Shown piece after piece: positions 26,201 through 32,450 of a stretch of 32,450 bases of DNA. Source of the stretch: Candidatus Paraburkholderia calva (GTDB taxonomy: Bacteria > Pseudomonadota > Gammaproteobacteria > Burkholderiales > Burkholderiaceae); assembly GCA_001184395.1 (NCBI GenBank), contig LFLF01000032.1, positions 1 through 32,450 on the forward strand. The letters run 5' to 3'. Position 1 is the stretch's first letter, and every line of letters begins with the position of its first letter. Both the position numbers and the translations under genes were made by a program. A model generated the notes under the pieces. It did not search any database. It was not told the DNA's origin and was given only the letters and a program-made list of their open reading frames with translations.

Positions 26201-28123
26201 TTACGACGACTTACGCACTCGCAGATACCAGTCGCACAGCAAACGCACCTGCTTGGGCGTGTACCCCTTCGCGACCATGCGATTGACGAAGTCCTCGTGT
26301 TTGCGCTGTTCTTCAGCGGAACCTTTCGCGTTGAACGAAATGACCGGCAAGAGTTCTTCGGTGTTGGAAAACATCTTCTTCTCGATCACCACGCGCAGCT
26401 TTTCGTAGCTGATCCATGCCGGATTCTTCCCGCCGTTGGCGGCACGCGCACGCAATACGAAGTTCACGATCTCGTTGCGGAAATCCTTCGGGTTGCTGAT
26501 GCCCGCGGGCTTTTCGATCTTCTCCAGCTCGGCGTTCAATGCCGCCCGGTCGAAGCTCTCTCCGGTGTCGTGATCGCAGAATTCCTGATCCTGAATCCAG
26601 AAGTCCGCATACGTCACATAACGATCGAAGATGTTTTGTCCATATTCCGAATACGACTCGAGATAGGCGGTCTGAATCTCCTTGCCGATGAACTCCGCGT
26701 AACGCGAGGCCAGCACGTCCTTGATGAAGGACAGATACTTCTGCTCCGTTTCCGGCGGGAACTGCTCGCGCTCGATCTGCTGTTCGAGCACGTACATGAG
26801 GTGCACCGGATTGGCCGCGACTTCGGTCGAATCGAAGTTGAATACGCGCGACAGGATCTTGAACGCAAAGCGCGTCGACACGCCGCTCATGCCTTCATCG
26901 ACACCGGCAAAGTCGCGATATTCCTGGTACGACTTCGCTTTCGGGTCCGTGTCTTTGAGGTTTTCGCCGTCGTAGACCTGCATCTTCGAGAACAGGCTCG
27001 AGTTCTCGGGTTCGGCTAGACGCGTGAGCACTGCCATCTGCGCCATCATCTTGAGCGTGCCCGGTGCGCAGATGACTTCCGCCAGGGACGAGTTGCGCAA
27101 GAGCTTCTCGTAGATCTTGACCTCTTCGCTGTAGCGCAGGCAGTACGGCACCTTCACCACGAAGATACGATCGAGCAGTGCTTCGTTGTTCTTGTTGTTG
27201 CGGAATGCCTTCCACTCCGACTCGTTCGAGTGCGCGAGGATCACGCCGTCGAACGGAATTGCGCCAAAGCCTTCCGTGCCCTTGAAGTTGCCTTCCTGCG
27301 TTGCCGTCAACAACGGGTGCAGCACCTTGATCGGCGCCTTGAACATTTCGACGAATTCGAGCAAGCCCTGATTGGCGAGGCACAGCCCGCCGGAGTAGCT
27401 GTATGCGTCCGCGTCGTCCTGCGAATAGGTTTCGAGCTTGCGGATATCGACCTTGCCGACGAGCGAGGAGATGTCCTGATTGTTTTCGTCGCCCGGTTCC
27501 GTCTTGGCGATACCGATCTGACGAAGGATGGAAGGATAGCGGCGCACCACGCGGAACTTACGGATGTCACCGTTGTAGTCGTGCAGGCGCTTGACCGCCC
27601 ACGGCGAGAGGATGTTCTTCAGATAGCGGCGTGGAATACCGTATTGCTCTTCGAGCACGGGGCCGTCTTCGTCATAATCGAAGAGACCGAGCGGCGATTC
27701 GTTGACGGGCGAACCCTTCAGCGCATAGAACGGCACACGTTCCACAAGTTGCTTGAGACGCTCGGCAATCGACGACTTACCGCCGCCCACCGGACCGAGC
27801 AGATACAGGATCTGCTTCTTCTCTTCCAGACCCTGCGCCGCGTGCCGGAAGTACGACACCACGTTCTCGATCACTTCCTCCATTCCGTAAAACTCACGGA
27901 AGGCCGGATACACCTTGATGACCTTGTTCGCAAACGTGCGGGACAACCGTGGATCGAGACGCGTATCGACCATTTCCGGTTCGCCGATGGCCTTCAACAT
28001 GCGTTCGCCCGCGGTCGAATACGTGGTCGGATCTTCCTTGCAGAGCGCGAGATACTCTTCGAGCGAGAATTCCTCCTCGCGGTTTTTTTCGAAGCGGTTC
28101 GCGAAACTGCTATAGATATCCAT
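26201..28123 (-). CDS. prkA: PrkA family serine protein kinase (YeaG-like)
   Basis: Intact 640-residue frame, close to 644 in E. coli YeaG; ATG 28123 follows a strong AGGAG. An AAA+-like ATPase domain carries the Walker A motif GPVGGGKSS (residues 110-118), preceded by KVYPAFREFYGMEEVIENVV and followed by VNESPLGLFDYDEDGPVLEE and IPFDGVILAHSNESEWKAFR. The C-terminal part includes STRFAFKILSRVFNFDSTEV and the PrkA C-terminal kinase-like domain (NPKDFRNEIVNFVLRARAAN). YeaG is induced by nitrogen and stationary-phase stress in E. coli and has been reported both as a protein kinase and as an AAA+ protease. First gene of the prkA - yeaH - spoVR cluster. A sigma-S-like element lies about 125 nt upstream. 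Confidence 0.95.
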   Translation of the reverse strand: MDIYSSFANRFEKNREEEFSLEEYLALCKEDPTTYSTAGERMLKAIGEPEMVDTRLDPRLSRTFANKVIKVYPAFREFYGMEEVIENVVSYFRHAAQGLEEKKQILYLLGPVGGGKSSIAERLKQLVERVPFYALKGSPVNESPLGLFDYDEDGPVLEEQYGIPRRYLKNILSPWAVKRLHDYNGDIRKFRVVRRYPSILRQIGIAKTEPGDENNQDISSLVGKVDIRKLETYSQDDADAYSYSGGLCLANQGLLEFVEMFKAPIKVLHPLLTATQEGNFKGTEGFGAIPFDGVILAHSNESEWKAFRNNKNNEALLDRIFVVKVPYCLRYSEEVKIYEKLLRNSSLAEVICAPGTLKMMAQMAVLTRLAEPENSSLFSKMQVYDGENLKDTDPKAKSYQEYRDFAGVDEGMSGVSTRFAFKILSRVFNFDSTEVAANPVHLMYVLEQQIEREQFPPETEQKYLSFIKDVLASRYAEFIGKEIQTAYLESYSEYGQNIFDRYVTYADFWIQDQEFCDHDTGESFDRAALNAELEKIEKPAGISNPKDFRNEIVNFVLRARAANGGKNPAWISYEKLRVVIEKKMFSNTEELLPVISFNAKGSAEEQRKHEDFVNRMVAKGYTPKQVRLLCDWYLRVRKSS

Positions 28124-28566
28124 GTTTACTCCTCGCCGAAGTCAGAAAACCTCGTCGTGCGCAATACGCGTTATCGAACGAGATCGCTTGAAATCATCCT
28201 AAACCCTTTCGAATTTTTTTTCACGCACAACCGTTGTGAGAAGAAGTCTAGCTACACGAATTATTTTTGGTGACCTACAATCCTCATCCCAATCTTCGTA
28301 TCGTGTTACCCGGCATCGATTCCGCATGTTCGGTTTTCCGCGCGCATGGTAGTTATCCACAATTCGCTTCGGCCATCTTCGTGAGTATTCGCACACTTCA
28401 CACGGACTTCGCGCACGCTTCATTTCAGATTCATCCCTACTACGTTCGTGCATGACTATGGGATGCAACGGCGCCGCGTCGGTTTCGATAACCGTGCTCA
28501 GCGTATGGTGTTCATCATGGCTTCCCACGACAACGCATTTGCTTATCGCCAAAGCCGTGAGCGATG
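28124..28566. promoter_or_regulatory. prkA upstream region; no gene seen
   Basis: The first 170 bp next to prkA are AT-rich and hold its likely promoter. CACAAC-C-GTTGTG (28226-28238) is a 13-bp dyad that could be an operator. On the minus strand GCTAGACTT (28252-28244) matches the sigma-S extended -10 KCTAYACTT at 8 of 9 positions. From 28300 to 28566 I see only short non-homologous frames. Confidence 0.5.
28244..28252 (-). promoter_or_regulatory. Candidate sigma-S extended -10 element for prkA
   Basis: GCTAGACTT on the minus strand, about 125 nt before the prkA ATG, differs from KCTAYACTT at a single base. The E. coli orthologue yeaG is RpoS-dependent, which makes the assignment plausible; no clear -35 is visible, as is common for such promoters. 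Confidence 0.4.
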
Positions 28567-29310
28567 TTACGAAAGCACGAGTTCCAGTTTGCCGACACGG
28601 TCGATGCCATGCACCATCGCGGGTCCTTCGACCCGATACGCACCCGTATAAGAGCCCGTCGTGATGGTCCAGAACGGCTCGACGGTCAGCCCCATGCGCG
28701 AACAGTGATTGACGAGCCAGACGAGCAATTCGCGCGGATCGCCCGCCGGATTGCCAAGCGCTTCCGGCGTGATGGAAAATCCGTCCACCGTGAATTCGAG
28801 GCGCGGCGCGAGAAAGTCGAAGCCGGGCGCGATCGTCTCGTACGGCTCCATCCCGCTCACCACGAGCGCGCCGTTGTTCTGCGAGTCGGCGAGTTGCGCG
28901 AGCGGGTCGAGATTGGGCCATTGCGCGAAGCGGCTATCGACCACTTCGAGCGCGACCGCCATGCCGCCGATCGCCCCCAATACTTCATCGCGTGTGTAAA
29001 GATCGCTGCACGGCGGCAGCGCGTAAGAGAAGCGGAACGCGAGCTCGAGTTCCACCAGCACGCGAAAGAAGGCGTCGAACGCCAGCCGCACCGGCGACGT
29101 ATGCATGAGTGCGGCGTCGATGGGTACGCCCGTTGCGAGCGCATCCGGTGCGCGGGCGCCGACTTTCCAGGCGCCGCTGCGCGCGTCGGCCTCGCGCAGC
29201 GCTTCGTACTGAATAGCGTAGGCCGTAGGCGCATCGGCGGGGATGTCGCCCGGCTCCAGCGTGTCGATCAGTCGATGCTGGCGGCGAGCTTCCACGAGCT
29301 TCGCGGGCAA
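28567..29310 (-). CDS. 2-keto-4-pentenoate hydratase-like (FAH superfamily) protein; start disturbed
   Basis: A clean 247-residue frame resembles hydratases of the MhpD/FAH superfamily: LPAKLVEARRQHRLIDTLEP, TAYAIQYEALREADARSGAW, WKVGARAPDAL, ELELAFRFSYALPP with the metal-binding glutamates, RDEVLGAIGGMAVALEVVDS, ADSQNNGALVVSG and ELLVWLVNHCSRMGLTVEPF. Members hydrate 2-hydroxy-alkadienoates in aromatic catabolism. The natural start appears to be the ATG at 29326 (MTGSTL), but it is out of frame by one base with the rest. Translation could only begin at a weak codon such as the TTG at 29310-29308. The gene is therefore either freshly inactivated by a single indel or rescued by alternative initiation. 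Confidence 0.75.
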   Translation of the reverse strand: MPAKLVEARRQHRLIDTLEPGDIPADAPTAYAIQYEALREADARSGAWKVGARAPDALATGVPIDAALMHTSPVRLAFDAFFRVLVELELAFRFSYALPPCSDLYTRDEVLGAIGGMAVALEVVDSRFAQWPNLDPLAQLADSQNNGALVVSGMEPYETIAPGFDFLAPRLEFTVDGFSITPEALGNPAGDPRELLVWLVNHCSRMGLTVEPFWTITTGSYTGAYRVEGPAMVHGIDRVGKLELVLS

Positions 29311-29450
29311 GTGTCGATCCGGTCATGTCGATATCCTCGTTCTAACGGTGATGCATCAGCGCATCAGTGTACGGGTTACCGGACCGGTGTTGGTCGCGCG
29401 CGGGTTTTGCCGATGCCGTGCGCGCCCGTGGCGTCGTGCGACGACGCCGC

Positions 29451-31124
29451 TTAGAACGTTTCCCAGTCGCCGCCGGCGTTGGCCGTCGCGACCGGCTTCG
29501 GCGCGGGGGCCGCGACGGGCTTTGCCGCCGAAGCCGCCGATGCCGTGAACGCGGCCGACGCCGCAGGCCTGGCCCGCTGCGTACGCGGCGCGCTCTGCGG
29601 TCTGGCGCTAGTCGACGTGATGCGCGGCGCGATAACCGGCTTGGCGGAAGCAAGCGGCCCGCCTTCTGCAGTCTTGAAGATCGCGACCGCTTCGCGCAGC
29701 TTCCCTGCCTGATCTTCCAGCGATTGCGCGGCGGCCCCGCCTCCTTGACCAGCGCGGCATTCTGCTGCGTTACTTCGTCCATTTGCGACACTGTGCGCGA
29801 CACCTGCTCGATGCCGCTCGACTGTTCCTCCGATGCCGCGCGATCTTGCCCATGATGTCCGTCACGCGCTGCACCGCGACGATGACCTCGTTCATGGTGC
29901 GGCCGGCTTCGTCCACGAGCGTCATGCCCGACTGCACGCGCGCGACCGAGGTGTCGATCAGTTCCTTGATTTCCTTGGCGGCCCCCGACGAACGCTGCGC
30001 GAGCGAGCGCACTTCGCCCGGCACGACCGCGAAGCCGCGCCCTTCCTCACCCGCACGCGCTGCTTCGCCCGCCGCATTCAGCGCGAGAATGTTGGTCTGG
30101 AACGCAATGCCTTCGATGATCGAGATGATGTCGGCGATCTTCGATGAGCTGCGGTTGATCTCGCCCATCGTGTCCACGACCTGCATCACGACGGTGCTGC
30201 CTTTGCCCGCGACGTCCGACGCGTTTGCCGCCAGCGCACTCGCCTGCCGCGCGTTGTCGGCGTTTTGGCGCACCGTGCTGGTCAGTTGCTCCATGCTGGT
30301 GGGGTTTCCTGCAGCGCGGACGCCTGTTCCTCGGTGTGGAGGACAGATTGGTATTGCCCGCCGCGATCTGCTTGGTAGCCGAGGCGATCGACTCGCTGCC
30401 GGAGCGCATGGTGCCGACCGTCTCCATCAGGCTCACGTCATGCGGGCCAGGCTGCTCAGCAACTGGCCCATTTCATTGTTCGAAGTCACGACGACGTCAC
30501 GGCGCAGATCGCCCGAGGCGATCGCATCGAAATGGCCGATCGCGTCTTCCAGCGGCCGGGCGATTGCGCGGCGCAGCGCGCTCCACGCGAACACCGCCGC
30601 TGCCATGCCCAGCGCGATATGGCTGTCAGGCTCAACGTTCTAAACCACACGAAGCGCGCCTGCGCGTCTTCGTAGGCTTTGCGCGCCGCGTCCGTCATGG
30701 ACTTGCGCAGCGCTTCGTTGGTTTGCGCGAGTTCGTTGTAGGTGACCTGCATTGCCTTGGCTGCGCCGATGATGCCTGCGCGGTCGTTTGCGCCGAGCGC
30801 CGCGATGCCCCGGTCGACGAGTTGCTGCAACTCGAGCCGCTTGACCTGCGCGGCATCGGCACGCGAGCGTTCGACGGTCGCTGCGACTTCGCCGGTTGCT
30901 TCCAGCAGCGCGGCACGGTCGAACACGAGGCGATCGCGCGCCGCGTACATCTCGGCATTGCCGAGGGCGATCGCGCCGGGCATCTGCACCGAATAGGTGT
31001 CGAGGAAAGCATCGTTCGAGCGGCTTCATGCCGAACAGCCTGCGCGTGCCAGCACGATGAGCAACGCGCCCAGAAACGCCATGGTGATGCCCAGGCGCGC
31101 CTTGATGGTCAAAGCCTTCTTCAT
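29451..31124 (-). pseudogene. Methyl-accepting chemotaxis protein (Tsr/Tar type), broken
   Basis: From the ATG at 31124 the start is MKKALTIKARLGITMAFLGA, LLIVLA (TM1), then after a break SNDAFLDTYSVQMPGAIALG, AARDRLVFDRAALLEATGEV and EARKAYEDA-type helices of a four-helix-bundle ligand domain. Rejoined frames give TM2 (LGMAAAVFAWSALRRAIARP) and a HAMP region (LEDAIGHFDAIASGDLRRDV). The signalling hairpin reads [40 protein letters not shown]. The tail ends ANAGGDWETF at the TAA 29451-29453; DWETF matches the CheR/CheB-tethering pentapeptide class (NWETF). Frame changes lie near 31040, 30630, 30440, 30330, 29840 and 29740. The tip has AAGEAA where AAVEAA is normal. A sigma-28-like promoter precedes it. 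Confidence 0.9.
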
Positions 31125-31269
31125 TGATTTTTTCCCTGATGCCGTCTGCGAAAAGTCGCGACCGAGGCGTGGCGGGCGCGGGAACAGACTGGTGCCGCAA
31201 CCGGTGACGACTGTGGGCCGATGCGCATCGCCATAACCGTCGGCGGACGTGCGGTCATCCGCTGAATAG

Positions 31270-31297
31270 TTATCGGCGTGCGCGCGAGGCGACTTGA
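31270..31297 (-). promoter_or_regulatory. Sigma-28 (FliA)-type promoter of the chemoreceptor remnant
   Basis: On the minus strand TCAAGTCG (31297-31290), a 12-nt spacer and GCCGATAA (31277-31270). The -10 matches the FliA consensus at all eight positions, and the -35 resembles TAAAGTTT. It lies about 146 nt upstream of the chemoreceptor ATG, as expected for a class III flagellar gene. Confidence 0.7.
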
Positions 31298-31342
31298 GAA
31301 ATTTACTTCAGTGAACGATAGTGTGAACTTACCCTGAGCGGG

Positions 31343-31765
31343 TTACCTGATCACTTCGGCGCGATGCGGAATGGACGGCTGTGCGCCCTCACGCGTGACG
31401 GCGATGGCCGTCGCGCGCTGGCCGAACGCGATGGCATCGGTGACGGCCGCGCCGCGCGCCAGTTCGGCCGCGAAGCCGCCGATGAAGGTATCCGCCGGCT
31501 GCGGTGGCGTCGATGGCATTGGATTTCGGCGCGGCCATGTGCCGGCCGGACTCGCCGTCGAGCAGCGCGAACACGCCCTACGCGCCCAGTCACGCGGCCG
31601 CCACGGCCTGATTGCCGCCCTTACCACCCGGCACCTGCGCGAACGCGTGGCCCGCGAGCGTTTCGCCCGGCTTGGGCAGACGCGGCGCGCGCGACCAGAT
31701 CCATGTTGAGACTGCCCCACGGTGACGCGGCCCGTCGGATTAGCGTTGCTCGCTTGGTTGCCCAT
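31343..31765 (-). pseudogene. rbsK: Ribokinase (PfkB family) with central deletion
   Basis: The ATG at 31765 follows AAAGGA and starts MGNQASNANPTGRVTV. In a second frame this continues GSLNMDLVARAPRLPKPGET, LAGHAFAQVPGGKGGNQAVA, the PfkB N-terminal signature with GGKGGNQA, then a stop and LGA. Directly afterwards (about 31575) the sequence reads VFALLDGESGRHMAAPKSNA, IDATAAG and, in another frame, DTFIGGFAAELARGAAVTDA, AIAFGQRATAIAVTREGAQP to the stop 31343-31345. The substrate-binding N-terminus and the AxGDTF catalytic C-terminus survive, but about 170 residues between are gone. Ribokinase phosphorylates ribose using ATP. It lies 25 bp after the rbsR-like remnant, consistent with a former rbs operon. 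Confidence 0.85.
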
Positions 31766-31790
31766 GCACGATTCCTTTCTGACTTACTGG

Positions 31791-32325
31791 TTAGTCCCTC
31801 GGTAAGCGCACGGTCAGATGCGTCTCCGGCACGACCGACGTCGATTCGCGCAGCACGAGGCGCGGCGGCGCGTGTTGCCGCTCATTTTGCCCGCCCGTAA
31901 TGCGGTCGATCAGCGTCTGCGCGGCCATTTCGCCCAGCGCGCGCACCGATTGTCCCACGGTCGAGAGCGCCGGGTAGGTGTAGCGCGAGAGCTCAACGTC
32001 GTCGAAACCGATGATCGAGCAGTCCGCCGGCACGCTGATATGACGTTCGGCCGCCGCACGCAGCGCGCCGATGCCCATCATGTAGTTGCACGCAAAGATC
32101 GCGGTCGGCTTCATGCTGTCGAATAATTGCGAGGCGGCCGCGTAACCGCCCGTCGCGGAGAAATCACTTTGCTGGATCGCGTTCGGCTCAATCTCGACGC
32201 CGCGCTCGGCCATCGCGCGGATGAAGGCGTGCAGCCGTATGTCGCTGACGGCGGTTGCCACCGGGCCGGTGAATGCAGCCGATCTGTGAGTACCCCAGCT
32301 CCAGCAGATGACGGGTCGCGCGAAG
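31791..32325 (-). pseudogene. LacI-family regulator (RbsR-like), 5' truncated
   Basis: The readable part covers the C-terminal half of the periplasmic-binding-protein-like effector domain: RHLLELGYSQIGCIH, then after a frame change VSDIRLHAFIRAMAERGVEI, YAAASQLFDSMKPTAIFACN, YMMGIGALRAAAERHISVPA, DCSIIGFDDVELSRYTYPAL and STVGQSVRALGEMAAQTLID. IGFDD and the P-LSTVGQ motif are typical of LacI proteins. The DNA-binding domain, hinge and first subdomain are missing; homology stops at about 32325, near GCTAGC, shortly before the unidentified frame at the window edge. The ribokinase remnant downstream suggests RbsR. Confidence 0.85.
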
Positions 32326-32369
32326 CTAGCGTCAAGAGTGGTGTATGAGCAGTATCGCGACAGTCGATT

Positions 32370-32450
32370 TCAAGCGGCGAGTTTCTGCTGAACCGGTTGA
32401 TCGTCTTGCACTGGTTCGCCGTCCTTGAAGGGGACGCCCTCGAGCCACAG
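32370..32450 (-). CDS. C-terminal tail of an unidentified frame at the window edge
   Basis: On the minus strand the frame reads LWLEGVPFKDGEPVQDD, then QPVQQKLAA and a TGA (32372-32370). It sits where rbsR is cut, so a transposase or another inserted gene is the likely source, but I do not recognise the family. Only 26 residues are visible. Confidence 0.35.
   Translation of the reverse strand: MWLEGVPFKDGEPVQDDQPVQQKLAA

Noticed and set aside
28130-28930. Minus-strand frame through the prkA upstream region and into the hydratase
   Set aside because: It overlaps the hydratase frame antiphase and shows no family resemblance; the hydratase explains the conserved part.
4700-32330. CTAG tetranucleotides as marks of IS excision at all breakpoints
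   Set aside because: CTAG also occurs inside intact prkA and spoVR and is absent at several joints, so the association is not supported.
1-32450. CRISPR arrays, toxin-antitoxin pairs, retrons or phage genes
   Set aside because: No regularly spaced repeats and no recognisable Cas, reverse transcriptase, toxin or phage structural sequences on either strand.

Overview
The window is GC-rich and most genes resemble Burkholderiaceae orthologues, in the Burkholderia/Caballeronia/Paraburkholderia range (FlhDC, PrkA-YeaH-SpoVR, a DHA2 exporter, an ECF42-type sigma factor with YCII and VOC partners, an ISNCY-type transposase). Its most striking property is heavy but uneven gene decay. About fifteen recognisable genes are split by several frameshifts, nonsense codons, internal deletions or gene-to-gene junctions. 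A minority are clean full-length reading frames: flhD, flhC, an AI-2E-family permease, spoVR, yeaH, prkA and nearly all of a hydratase. Long clean genes next to shredded ones suggest real pseudogenisation more than sequencing error. I infer a host-restricted or symbiotic Burkholderiaceae in genome reduction, such as a leaf-nodule symbiont; the taxonomic guess rests on protein resemblance recalled without a search.

Layout. 1-74: start of an IS5-type transposase (minus). 128-1932: MscS-type channel remnant running into a purine nucleoside permease remnant, then a terminator. 2140-3630: promoter, intact flhDC, a nested inverted repeat and a terminator. 3700-6380: DNA polymerase II remnant converging on a NhaR-like LysR remnant, with a TerC-family remnant divergent from the latter. 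6718-9736: subtilase remnant converging on a CPA1 Na+/H+ antiporter remnant. 9877-11108: small membrane-protein remnant, N-terminal piece of a GH15 enzyme, and an internally deleted ISNCY-type transposase. 11457-13274 (minus): decayed YCII - VOC - ECF42 sigma operon in which a deletion fused VOC to sigma. 13736-15692: secreted clan-A glycosidase-like lipoprotein remnant with terminator. 15773-17290: tetranucleotide repeat, an unassigned frame and a truncated tannase/feruloyl esterase. 17436-21895: LysR / DHA2 MFS divergent pair, aldo-keto reductase and RarD, all broken. 21958-29310: intact block of AI-2E permease (+), then prkA-yeaH-spoVR (minus) and a hydratase (minus). 29451-31124: broken chemoreceptor with a well-preserved sigma-28-like promoter. 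31343-32325: remnants of rbsR-rbsK, the latter missing its middle. 32370-32450: C-terminal tail of an unidentified frame at the edge.

The functional core that remains is the flagellar master regulator FlhD4C2 and the PrkA/YeaH/SpoVR stress kinase cluster. The sigma-28-like promoter and the CheR-type tail pentapeptide of the ruined chemoreceptor show that the ancestor was chemotactic, so intact flhDC may now serve a reduced or different regulon. No tRNA, rRNA, CRISPR array or defence cluster was found, and nothing here is a convincing wholly new system. The most unusual items are the VOC-sigma fusion, the nested hairpin after flhC and the intercistronic hairpin between prkA and yeaH.
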